Source of the DNA: Pirellulaceae bacterium
GTDB taxonomy: Bacteria; Planctomycetota; Planctomycetia; Pirellulales; Pirellulaceae
Direction: 5' to 3'
DNA length: 64,000 nucleotides
Assembly (NCBI GenBank): GCA_026004795.1
Contig: BPJV01000004.1
Span: 434,001 to 498,000 of the forward strand
Of the stretch, positions 16,590-24,721 are shown in pieces. The notes beneath the pieces are model-generated. The model worked only from the letters and a program-made list of their open reading frames with translations, was not told the DNA's origin and did not search any database. The number at the start of each line of letters is the position of its first letter. Position 1 is the stretch's first letter. The position numbers and the translations under genes were made by a program.

Positions 16590-18203
16590 ATGGATGACGC
16601 ATCGCAACCGACGGATATCCGGCTGACTTCCTGGCAATTGCAACGGTTGCTCGACTCAGCAGCCGAAGGCATTTACGGTGTGGACACGCGGGGAAACTGT
16701 ACGTTCGCCAATGCCGCCTGTGTTCGCCTGCTGCGATATGGCAGTGCGGAGGAACTGCTTGGCCGCAATATGCATGCCCTCATTCACCCCCGCCACGCCG
16801 ATGGCACGGAGTGTCCCGGCGACCAGTGCGCGATCGGCCGGGCTTATCAGCAGGGAGACCAGGTTCATGTTGAGAATGAGGTTTTTTTCCGCTCCGATGG
16901 CACGTCTTTCCCGGTAGAGTACTGGTCGTATCCCATTTGGGGAGAGCGGGGGATTGAAGGGGCCGTCGTTAGCTTTGTCGACATCTCGGACCGAGTCGAA
17001 GCCAACCGAGAACGAGCGGCGCAAGCGGCTCAGTTGGAGCGCCGCTTGGCCGAAAGCGATGATGTGTTGCGGGAAACTCGCGATCGCCTGGCTCTGGCAC
17101 TCGAGTACGGCAATATCGGTCTGTGGGATTGGAACACCGTCACCAATCAGGTGTATTACTCCTCGACGACGAAAACGCAGCTCGGGTATCCGCCCGATGC
17201 TCCGTGGAGTGATTTTTCGGATTGGGAAAGTCGCTTGCACCCCGACGATCATGACGAAGCGGTAGCACGCGTCCAAGCCTACCTCACCAATCCCCAGGTT
17301 GGTTACCATACGATTTTCCGCTTGCGCTGCTTGGATGGCAGTTATCGTTGGATTCAGTCGCAAGGGAAGGCCCAATTCGATGCAGCGCAACGACCGTTGC
17401 GCATGATCGGCGTGCATGTCGACATCACGGAGCACGTCGAACTGGAGGAAAGACTGCAGCGTGCCAATTCTCAGCTCCAGGAGTCGATTGCCGCTCTCTC
17501 CCGTAAGAACGAGGAGCTGAATCAATTCGCGTACCTAGCATCGCACGATCTCCAAGCTCCATTGCGCAGCATCGTCGGCTTTGCCGAGTTGATGTTGGAC
17601 GAATCGGCTGCTGCCGCAGACGGTACGGCCCGCGAGTACCTGGACCGCATCATCCGCAGTGCCAAGCGAATGCGAGCACTAATCGAGGACTTGTTGCAAC
17701 TGTCACGACTGGAATCCAAACAGTTGGAGTGGCAAGAGGTCGAGGTCTCCCAGATCGTGCACGAGCTGCTGCAAGAACGTGCAGCGGAATTACAGCAAAT
17801 TGGCGCAACGGTTGACGTTGGCCCCCTTCCCGTCGTCTCCGGTGACCCACGGCAATTGCGTCAGCTATTTCAGAACTTGATCGACAATGCGATCAAGTAC
17901 CGAGACTTGAATCGCCCCTTGGAGATTAGGATCCACGGGGAAGAGTCACCGAGTGAGTATCGTATCGCGGTAGTCGATAATGGGCTTGGCATTGACGAGG
18001 AGTATCACGAAGAGATTTTCAAGATCTTTCGCCGACTCCACGTGCATGGCGATCGTCCGGGCACGGGCATCGGCCTGGCGATCTGCCGCAAAATCGTCGA
18101 TCGACATGGCGGCAAGATCTTGGTGCGGTCCAACAATGGCAGCGGAACAGAGTTTACCATTGTGTTGCCTAAGCCGCCTTCAACGTGTGCCACCGTAGCA
18201 TAG
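16590..18203 (+). CDS. Soluble PAS-PAS sensor histidine kinase
   Basis: A 537-residue cytoplasmic histidine kinase. The first PAS domain (~13-135) ends in a PAC-like motif (GAVVSFVDISDR); its CPGDQCAIG segment holds Cys75 and Cys80. A short coiled coil (~137-165) leads to a second PAS fold (~167-285; WDWNTVTNQVYYS, SYRWIQSQGKA). A second coil precedes the dimerisation domain with phospho-acceptor His319 in LASHDLQAPLRSIVGF. The ATPase domain shows the N box (NLIDNAIKYRD), the G1 box (VDNGLGI) and the G2 box (GTGIGLAICRKIVDRHGG). The H-box and F-box resemble phytochrome-type kinases but there is no GAF or chromophore domain. A response regulator follows 11 bases downstream, so the pair forms a two-component operon. 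No transmembrane segment is present, so the signal is intracellular. Confidence 0.94.
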   Translation: MDDASQPTDIRLTSWQLQRLLDSAAEGIYGVDTRGNCTFANAACVRLLRYGSAEELLGRNMHALIHPRHADGTECPGDQCAIGRAYQQGDQVHVENEVFFRSDGTSFPVEYWSYPIWGERGIEGAVVSFVDISDRVEANRERAAQAAQLERRLAESDDVLRETRDRLALALEYGNIGLWDWNTVTNQVYYSSTTKTQLGYPPDAPWSDFSDWESRLHPDDHDEAVARVQAYLTNPQVGYHTIFRLRCLDGSYRWIQSQGKAQFDAAQRPLRMIGVHVDITEHVELEERLQRANSQLQESIAALSRKNEELNQFAYLASHDLQAPLRSIVGFAELMLDESAAAADGTAREYLDRIIRSAKRMRALIEDLLQLSRLESKQLEWQEVEVSQIVHELLQERAAELQQIGATVDVGPLPVVSGDPRQLRQLFQNLIDNAIKYRDLNRPLEIRIHGEESPSEYRIAVVDNGLGIDEEYHEEIFKIFRRLHVHGDRPGTGIGLAICRKIVDRHGGKILVRSNNGSGTEFTIVLPKPPSTCATVA

Positions 18204-18214
18204 TAAAGGAGTTC

Positions 18215-18673
18215 ATGGTGAGTTTGGTACGTCAGGAAGCTGCACGCTATAAGATTCTGCTGGTAGAAGACAGTGAGGATGATGCCCTGATCACGCAGAA
18301 GGCGTTGCAGCGTGCCCAGGTGCCTGCCCGCGTTCAGTGGGTCAAGAGCGGAGAGGAATGCCTTGCCTTCCTGCGCCAGAATCCTCCTTACCAGGATGCG
18401 GAGCGTCCCGATCTGGTGCTCTTGGATCTGAAGCTGCCGTTGATGGATGGCCGCGCGGTGATGCGAGAGATCGTGATCGATCCCGAACTCCAAACGATTC
18501 CGGTGATCGTTCTCAGCACCTCCCAAGCGCCCGATGATATCGCTGATATGTACCGCCTGCGATGCAACTCCTACATCGTGAAGTCCATGGAGTTCGCGGC
18601 CTTCGTGCGCACGATCAGTGTTTGTTCCCAATATTGGTTTGGGGCGGTCGAATTGCCAGTTGTCGATGCCTGA
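18215..18673 (+). CDS. Rcp1-type single-domain response regulator
   Basis: A 152-residue stand-alone receiver domain, the likely phosphotransfer partner of the preceding histidine kinase. Acidic pocket is LLVEDSEDD (18-24), phospho-acceptor Asp71 in LVLLDLKLPLMDG, conserved Thr/Ser in VLSTSQ and Lys123 in YIVKS. The extended loop after the acidic pocket and the FLRQNPPY segment are typical of the Rcp1 subfamily that pairs with phytochrome-type kinases. There is no output domain, so it must act by binding another protein; the receiver-kinase fusion across the divergent promoter region is one possible target. AAAGGAG just upstream of the ATG at 18215 fixes the start, although the frame opens earlier. 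Confidence 0.92.
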   Translation: MVSLVRQEAARYKILLVEDSEDDALITQKALQRAQVPARVQWVKSGEECLAFLRQNPPYQDAERPDLVLLDLKLPLMDGRAVMREIVIDPELQTIPVIVLSTSQAPDDIADMYRLRCNSYIVKSMEFAAFVRTISVCSQYWFGAVELPVVDA

Positions 18674-18995
18674 CCTCGGCGCCCAGGCACGTGTCCCGGC
18701 GACAACGGTATCCTTAGTTGGCGGAGAAGGGGGCCGGCGCTACCGGGGGGCAGTCGGCTGGTCTCTCCCATCGGAGCGGAAACCGTCGAGAGGGGGGCTC
18801 GCTGGCGACTTGCCACTGATGAGCAGGAGGATGAATACGGCAGTTACCGCACACGGATTTCTAGGTCGCATTCTCATCTCCGCGGGGCAAAGGCTATAAT
18901 CCGCTCTTCCGAGTGCAGCGGAGCGTCCGGTTGCCGATGCACGTGTGGTCGGTAGTCGGTACGCACGCGCAACGCTCCGATGGGAGCACTGATCC
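18674..18995. other. Intergenic region upstream of signal peptidase
   Basis: No supportable gene. Holds the promoter-like sequence at 18871-18900. The first 200 bases are GC-rich without a clear terminator hairpin for the response regulator. Confidence 0.4.
18871..18900 (+). promoter_or_regulatory. Sigma70-like promoter for the signal peptidase operon
   Basis: TTCTCA (18871-18876) and a perfect TATAAT (18895-18900) are separated by 18 bases, about 95 bases upstream of the signal peptidase start. The -10 box is consensus and stands out in GC-rich DNA; the -35 box matches four of six positions. Transcription from here would cover lepB and lptB. Confidence 0.5.
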
Positions 18996-20984
18996 ATGGT
19001 TACTGCGGCTTTCCGTCGCCTTCTTGACTCGTACATCCTGGCCATTATGAGCACCTCTACTGCATTGCCGCTTCCTCAAGATCGTCCACAGCCGACGCGG
19101 GAGACGGTGGAATCGATCATCGTCGCGTTCATACTCGCCTTCCTATTCCGAGCCTTCGTCGCCGAGGCGTTCGTCATTCCCACCGGTTCGATGGCCCCCA
19201 CGTTGATGGGCGCCCATAAAGATCTTTCCTGCGTCCACTGCGGCATGCCTTATCAGGCCAGCGCGAGTGCGGAGTTCGATTCCGACACCGGAGCACTGAC
19301 CAAGCAAAAGACGGTGGCCAGCATGTGTGCCAACTGTCGGGGGCTCAACAAATACGATTTTCGCCATAATCCCAATCACGCCACCTTCTCCGGTGACCGG
19401 ATCCTGGTCAGCAAATTCGACTACGTCTTCTCAGAGCCGGAGCGGTGGGATGTATTCGTCTTCAAATACCCGCGCGAAGCGAGGATGAACTACATCAAGC
19501 GCTTGGTGGGATTGCCGGGGGAGCGGTTATTGATACGTGAGGGCGACGTGTATCTCTCACCTCTGGAAGGGACGGCATCATGGACCATTGCCAGGAAGCC
19601 TCCTCATAAGATCCGCGCCATGCGGCAGATCGTCTTCGACACCGAGCACGTACCGGCAAAATTGATCCAAGCGGGGTGGCCAGGTTCGTGGCAGCCCTGG
19701 GGGGGCGACGTCGACGATCGCGCGTCGGGATGGGTGATAGAGAGGTCGCCCGATCGGTGGACCGCGCGGCTGCGACCTACACCGCAAACGACCTTCTTGC
19801 GCTATTTTCACAAGGTATTGGATGTACCTCATTGGGAAGCATTTATCGACGGTGGCACTCTGCCCGAGATATCCCCCTACCATTCGCGTCTGATCACCGA
19901 TTACCTGGCCTACAATTCGCGCATCACCGTTTCACCGGCCGATGCTATCTTCGACTGGAAAACACCGGCTTGGGGGCGATTCTTGCCTTCTTTTCTGGCC
20001 CCTGGACCGAAGTGGGTACTCTCCGAGGAGGTTCCTGAGGAGAAGACCGCGTTCGATGCGGCGGTGGAACGCGGCGTTCCCATGGCCTCTGGCTACGCCG
20101 CTTTGCCCGACGGCCTACACTGGGTCGGTGATCTATGTGGCCAATTCGATGTAGAGGTCGTTTCAGCGGAAGGAACGCTGGTGCTCGATCTCGTCGAATT
20201 CGGCATCCATTACCGCGTGGAGATTGATGTGGCCTCGGGTGAGGCCAAGATGGTAGCATTGGATGGCGCCCGAAAACTGCCCCTTTTCGAGGAGAATCCC
20301 GAGACGACGGGGCGCACGACGTTGCGCGGGCCGGGGCGATATTGCGTGGAGTTCGCCAACTTTGATGATAGTCTGGTCCTGTGGATCGACGGAGACGTGG
20401 TGCACTTCGACCATTCCACCGAGTACGACTCTCGGCAGTTTCGCCCTGGGGACGACCGTCGCCCCTACTGGTCGGAAGAAGATCCTCTGGATGCTGCACC
20501 GGTCGGTATCGGTGGCAGGAATATCGACATGACCGTGCGTCGCGCCCGAGTCTACCGTGACGTTTATTACATCGCCATCCAACGAATCGCTGGTTCCGGA
20601 CAGTATTCGGCGCTGAACTACACCGACTACGACATGCGTACCAACCTGGCAGCGCGCAACGATATCGTGCTCGACCCACAGGTCAGAGCGCAGTTGCATT
20701 CCGATGCCGAGGCAGTGTTCGCCGTGTATGGTCAACCGCAGTGGTGGGAACAAACGAAGCTGTTTTCACTGCGCGGTACGCGCGAGTTCGAGCTGCGTGA
20801 GGGAGAGTATTTTCCCATGGGAGACAATAGTGCAGAAAGTTCTGACGCGCGCGCTTGGGTCGGCCATCATTATGTAGAGCAACGCTTCCTCTTGGGCAAA
20901 GCACTGTTGATTTTTTGGCCGCACACGTGGAACACACCGGTACCCTACACTCCGAATCTTCAACGGATGAGGTTGATTCGCTAG
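18996..20984 (+). CDS. lepB: Signal peptidase I with zinc-ribbon-like and large extra domain
   Basis: Membrane serine protease that cleaves signal peptides from exported proteins. One N-terminal membrane helix (~39-58) is followed by the catalytic serine box (VIPTGSMAPTL, Ser65) and the catalytic lysine box (NYIKRLVGLPGE, Lys168). Box D is GDNSAESSDAR and box E is LLGKALLIFWP. At 662 residues it is over twice the usual length. Two insertions explain this: a cysteine pair region between Ser65 and the next box (Cys79/82 and Cys111/114, zinc-ribbon-like), and about 400 residues between the lysine box and box D. The latter includes a beta-rich segment resembling a LamG/DUF1080 sandwich (DDSLVLWIDGDVVHFDH). 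The start ATG 18996 has GGAG at a suitable distance; ATG 19047 is an alternative. LptB follows 36 bases downstream. Confidence 0.9.
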   Translation: MVTAAFRRLLDSYILAIMSTSTALPLPQDRPQPTRETVESIIVAFILAFLFRAFVAEAFVIPTGSMAPTLMGAHKDLSCVHCGMPYQASASAEFDSDTGALTKQKTVASMCANCRGLNKYDFRHNPNHATFSGDRILVSKFDYVFSEPERWDVFVFKYPREARMNYIKRLVGLPGERLLIREGDVYLSPLEGTASWTIARKPPHKIRAMRQIVFDTEHVPAKLIQAGWPGSWQPWGGDVDDRASGWVIERSPDRWTARLRPTPQTTFLRYFHKVLDVPHWEAFIDGGTLPEISPYHSRLITDYLAYNSRITVSPADAIFDWKTPAWGRFLPSFLAPGPKWVLSEEVPEEKTAFDAAVERGVPMASGYAALPDGLHWVGDLCGQFDVEVVSAEGTLVLDLVEFGIHYRVEIDVASGEAKMVALDGARKLPLFEENPETTGRTTLRGPGRYCVEFANFDDSLVLWIDGDVVHFDHSTEYDSRQFRPGDDRRPYWSEEDPLDAAPVGIGGRNIDMTVRRARVYRDVYYIAIQRIAGSGQYSALNYTDYDMRTNLAARNDIVLDPQVRAQLHSDAEAVFAVYGQPQWWEQTKLFSLRGTREFELREGEYFPMGDNSAESSDARAWVGHHYVEQRFLLGKALLIFWPHTWNTPVPYTPNLQRMRLIR

Positions 20985-21020
20985 CCGAGATCTCTTTGCC
21001 AGTAAGGAAGGAATCCTTCG

Positions 21021-21905
21021 ATGAGCGTGCTGGAAGTCAAAGGACTGGAGAAAACCTACGGACGGCGCAAAGTGGTCAAAGGGATTAGCATGCGCGTCGA
21101 GACGGCGGAGATTGTCGGCCTGCTAGGCCCCAATGGGGCGGGAAAGTCGACCAGCTTCAAGATGACTTGTGGATTGGTGAAGCCCGATCGCGGTAGCGTG
21201 TACCTTTCCAACATCGAGGTCACCCGGTGGCCGCTTTATCGACGCGCTGCAGAAGGAAAAATGGGCTACCTGGCTCAAGAGTCAAGCGTTTTCAGGAAAC
21301 TGACCGTTGAACAAAACATCGCCGCATTGCTCGAATTACTGGGGGTGTCCTATCGCGAACGCAAGCGTCGCACGCAAGAGTTGTTAGAGCAATTCGAAAT
21401 CGCTCACTTGCGAAAAAGCAAAGCAGCGAAGTTGTCTGGAGGCGAACGCCGGCGCTTGGAGATCGCCCGCTGTCTGGTTTCCGATCCGCGCATCATCATG
21501 CTCGATGAGCCGTTTGCCGGGATCGACCCCATTACCGTGCAACACATCCAACAGATAATTGCGCGGTTGAGAGAGCGAGGCATCGCCATCCTCATTACCG
21601 ATCACGCGGCACGAGAGATTCTGCAAACCGTGGATCGTTGCTATGTCATCAGTAAAGGCGAGGTGATGTGCGAAGGGACACCGAGTGAAGTCCTGCAACA
21701 TCCCGATGTCCGCAACGAGTATCTGGGGGATATCGGTGACGAGGCAGCGCTGTTGCGTGGTCGCACATCGGCAGTGGCGGTGGCCGCGACGACTGGCTCC
21801 GTCCCGCCGGACTCCCCCCACGTATCGCCTACTCCACCAACTGCCGGTCTTACGTCAGGCGGCCCGCGTCGTCGCGCCGCGCGGCGTCGGGTGACGGACA
21901 TTTAA
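21021..21905 (+). CDS. lptB: LPS export ABC transporter ATPase LptB
   Basis: Cytoplasmic ATPase of the lipopolysaccharide export complex LptB2FG. The 294-residue product has Walker A GPNGAGKST (36-44), Q-loop YLAQESSVF, signature LSGGERRRLEIAR (138-150), Walker B IIMLDEP and the switch histidine in LITDHAARE. The signature and the FRKLTVEQNI block are diagnostic of LptB rather than of amino-acid transporter ATPases. The domain ends near residue 240; the remaining ~55 residues are a proline/threonine- and arginine-rich tail absent from E. coli LptB. A good ribosome site (AAGGAAGG) precedes the ATG. It follows signal peptidase I in an apparent envelope-biogenesis operon. The other Lpt genes are not in the window. 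Confidence 0.92.
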   Translation: MSVLEVKGLEKTYGRRKVVKGISMRVETAEIVGLLGPNGAGKSTSFKMTCGLVKPDRGSVYLSNIEVTRWPLYRRAAEGKMGYLAQESSVFRKLTVEQNIAALLELLGVSYRERKRRTQELLEQFEIAHLRKSKAAKLSGGERRRLEIARCLVSDPRIIMLDEPFAGIDPITVQHIQQIIARLRERGIAILITDHAAREILQTVDRCYVISKGEVMCEGTPSEVLQHPDVRNEYLGDIGDEAALLRGRTSAVAVAATTGSVPPDSPHVSPTPPTAGLTSGGPRRRAARRRVTDI

Positions 21906-22270
21906 GATCTTTGGCGATCCGCCATGCGGGAGCGATGGCCGAAACGCTTCCCCACTACGAAGAACCGACTCGGGGTTCGGGTTGCGTTGGTCTGGACACG
22001 TCTGTTGGTACCTACCGCTCGGTCGATCGCCTCACGCAGCACGGTCAGCCCTGGGGCGACGAGCGATGCGCGCGGACAGAGGACCACGCGATGCGTAGAG
22101 CGACACCATGGGTCGGCCGGACCGACACCTTCAACCATCCATGAGACGTTCGCCGCAGCTCGATGCGCGGTACTGGGGACACAAGCAAAGGCCACTGATA
22201 GCGACATGCCGACGAGGTAGAATTAAATGGCTCATGGCAAGCTTGTCACCAAAGGGATGGGATCGAGGCG
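21906..22270. other. Intergenic region after lptB
   Basis: No supportable gene; overlapping arginine-rich open frames are shadows. A short hairpin (GTCGG / CCGAC, 22112-22126) is present without a T-tract. The promoter of the next gene should lie here. Confidence 0.35.
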
Positions 22271-23971
22271 TTGAGTTTTTTGGCTGGTGATAAACAATCG
22301 GACACCAATCCCGAGGATCAGGGATCACCGGGCGGGGCCGCGCGCGGACCACGGACCAGCCTCCCCGCAAGCTCGTCGCACGAAGCACACGCCGGTGCCC
22401 ATCTATCCGCCACCGATAGCGAGCCGCCTGCAACCAGAAAGGGAGAGGGTGGCAGGCCCGCGGACGCTAAGCGGGACCGCGTCCCCAGCTGGCTAGGAAT
22501 CCTCCTGTGGCGTCTCTTTCCCGAGGGGCACATCGAGCGTCATCGATTCCCGGCGGTCTTGGTGAGCTTCATTGTGCACCTGACTCTGCTGCTGGTGCTC
22601 GCCCTGCTCAGTCCCCGATGGGGACTACGCTCCGGACGCCCTCAAGCCGACTTGACCGTTGTTGGTCCAGCGGACCGGACGGCTCAGCCCTCGGAGCTAC
22701 AGATGATGGCTGAAAGTCCAGCGGCGCCTGATTTGCCAGATAGTGCGCTAGAGATGCGTTCGACGACTACTGTCAGCGACCGATCGGAGGATGCTGCCGA
22801 GGTGATTCGCCAGTTGCTCGACCAGAACGGAGAGCAGCCTGCGCAGCCACAATCGCTACATGCCTCTCTCTTCGATGCGGTCGATTTGCGGGTGGCCACG
22901 CGTTTCCGCTCCACGGGTATCGAGGGGCGAGCCGTGCAGCGGCGGCGGGACGTCGCTTTAGCACGGGGAGGGACTGTTGCCAGTGAAGCGGCCGTCGAGC
23001 GCGCCCTGGCGTGGCTCGCCGAACACCAGATGCCCAATGGTAGCTGGTCCTTGGTTCACGATCGCGGGCCATGCCAAGGACGCTGTGGTAATCCCGGATC
23101 ACCGCAACGTTTCGAACCGGCGGCGACCGGCTTGAGCTTGCTGGCATTCCTCGGGGCCGGTTATACCCATCGCGAGGGGAAGTACCGTGATACGGTCCGC
23201 AAAGGTATCTACTACTTATTGCAAGTAATGGAAGAGACACCTCTGGGAGGCAGCTTTCTCTATCAGTGCGATCGTGGCATGTACAACCACGGCATCGCTG
23301 CGTTTGCGTTGTGCGAAGCCTACCAGATGACGCACGATCCTGATTTGCAAAAGGCTGCTCAGGCAGCGATCAATTACAGCATCGCTGCTCAGCACTACCA
23401 TGGTTCCTGGGGCTACCTTCCCCAGCAACCAGGCGATCTGACCATCAGTGGATGGCACATCATGGCGCTGAAAAGCGCTCAGGCGGCGGAACTGGCCATT
23501 GCCGATACCACGATCATGCGCTTGGGGCACTTCCTGGATTCGCAACAAGACGACGATCCGGTGTTTTACGGCTATCGTGAGCGAGGTAAGAACCGCGTAT
23601 GCACGTCGATCGGCAACCTCGTTCGCTTGTTTTTGGGGCGATCGCCCAGCGATCCTCTAGCGCTGCAGGCTGCTGACTACATTCAGCGTCAGGGGCCTTC
23701 CTACGACGACATCTATTTCAACTACTATGCCACTCTGCTACTGTTCCATATGGGCGGTGGGCATTGGGAGCAATGGAACCCGCGCATGCGCGACTTTCTG
23801 ATCAGCACGCAGGCTACCCGCGGCCATGAGGCGGGAAGCTGGTACTTCGACAATCACTTCGGTAGTCAGGGAGGCCGATTGTATACCACCGCCATGGCCA
23901 CGATGACGTTAGAAATCTACTATCGATACTCTCCTCTGTACCAACAGACGGATGAGGACTTTCGTCTGTGA
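22271..23971 (+). CDS. Squalene-cyclase/prenyltransferase-like repeat protein with membrane anchor
   Basis: A 566-residue protein of unknown role. Residues 1-75 are polar and disordered-looking, then a single membrane helix (AVLVSFIVHLTLLLVLALL, ~90-110) probably anchors it. After a polar linker the C-terminal ~320 residues form the alpha-alpha barrel of the squalene cyclase/prenyltransferase superfamily, with repeats such as ERALAWLAEHQMPNGSWSLV, AATGLSLLAFLGAGYT and YLPQQPGDLTISGWHIMALK. The DxDD cyclase motif is not seen, so terpene cyclisation is unlikely. These proteins are common in planctomycetes and may act as binding domains. Only TTG 22271 and later GTG/TTG codons are available as starts before the membrane helix, so TTG is chosen. 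A glycosyltransferase follows 13 bases downstream. Confidence 0.8.
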   Translation: MSFLAGDKQSDTNPEDQGSPGGAARGPRTSLPASSSHEAHAGAHLSATDSEPPATRKGEGGRPADAKRDRVPSWLGILLWRLFPEGHIERHRFPAVLVSFIVHLTLLLVLALLSPRWGLRSGRPQADLTVVGPADRTAQPSELQMMAESPAAPDLPDSALEMRSTTTVSDRSEDAAEVIRQLLDQNGEQPAQPQSLHASLFDAVDLRVATRFRSTGIEGRAVQRRRDVALARGGTVASEAAVERALAWLAEHQMPNGSWSLVHDRGPCQGRCGNPGSPQRFEPAATGLSLLAFLGAGYTHREGKYRDTVRKGIYYLLQVMEETPLGGSFLYQCDRGMYNHGIAAFALCEAYQMTHDPDLQKAAQAAINYSIAAQHYHGSWGYLPQQPGDLTISGWHIMALKSAQAAELAIADTTIMRLGHFLDSQQDDDPVFYGYRERGKNRVCTSIGNLVRLFLGRSPSDPLALQAADYIQRQGPSYDDIYFNYYATLLLFHMGGGHWEQWNPRMRDFLISTQATRGHEAGSWYFDNHFGSQGGRLYTTAMATMTLEIYYRYSPLYQQTDEDFRL

Positions 23972-23984
23972 AGCTCCGCCATCG

Positions 23985-24692
23985 ATGATTTCCATTATCA
24001 CCCCAGCTCACAATGAAGCCGAATTCATTGAACCTGGTTTGCAGGCCGTCCAGGAGGCTGCCAAGCGGGTCGATGAGCCGGTAGAACACATCGTCGTGCT
24101 CAATCGCTGCACCGATGCGACGCAGGAGATTGCCCAACGTTATGGCGCCCGCCTGGTATTCGAGGACGCGAAGAACTTGAGCGTGATTCGCAACGCCGGC
24201 GCTCGGGCCGCGCAGGGGGAGATCCTGGTGACGATCGATGCCGACAGCCGCATGTCGCCGGGTATGTTAGCAGAAGTGCGTCGTAGGCTGGACAGTGGGC
24301 GATACATCGGTGGCGGCACGATGATCTACCCCGAACGATGGTCACTGGGGATCCTCTGCAGTGCCTTGGTCGTGGCACCGTACCTCCTCTGGCAAGGCGT
24401 TAGCTGTGGGATGTTCTGGTGCTTTAAACACGATTTCGAAGCCATCGGTGGATTCGATCCACGGTTGCTCAGTGTCGAAGATGTCGATTTCGGGCGCCGC
24501 CTTCGCGCCCTCGGCCGCCAACAGGGAAAGCGTTACGGCACGATCGTCAATGAGTACATCGTCACTTCGTGTCGCAAGTTCGACACGTTCGGCGATTGGT
24601 ATTTCGTGCGCCAACCGTGGACTGCCTATCGAATTATCCGTGGGGATCGCCAGGCCGTCGATTCCTACTTTTATGACCAACGCAATGCCTAG
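23985..24692 (+). CDS. Family 2 glycosyltransferase
   Basis: A 235-residue GT-A fold glycosyltransferase, likely adding a sugar to a lipid or polysaccharide at the inner face of the membrane. It begins with the nucleotide-binding motif MISIITPAHNEAEFI, continues with IVVLNRCTDATQEIA and NLSVIRNAGARAAQGEI, and has the metal-binding TIDADSRM (DxD-like). A hydrophobic stretch (SLGILCSALVVAPYLLWQ) could associate with the membrane, and the acceptor-side motif VEDVDFGRRL is present. The frame is open from an ATG at 23952 that would overlap the previous gene, but the conserved start of the fold is the ATG at 23985. It lies 13 bases after the cyclase-like gene, suggesting one transcript. Donor and acceptor unknown. 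Confidence 0.88.
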   Translation: MISIITPAHNEAEFIEPGLQAVQEAAKRVDEPVEHIVVLNRCTDATQEIAQRYGARLVFEDAKNLSVIRNAGARAAQGEILVTIDADSRMSPGMLAEVRRRLDSGRYIGGGTMIYPERWSLGILCSALVVAPYLLWQGVSCGMFWCFKHDFEAIGGFDPRLLSVEDVDFGRRLRALGRQQGKRYGTIVNEYIVTSCRKFDTFGDWYFVRQPWTAYRIIRGDRQAVDSYFYDQRNA

Positions 24693-24721
24693 GCGGGGGC
24701 GTGCTGCCGAAGCGCCCGGAA

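Noticed and set aside
21906-22270. tRNA-like GGTTCG stretches after lptB and elsewhere
   Set aside because: No acceptor stem or anticodon arm could be paired around them.
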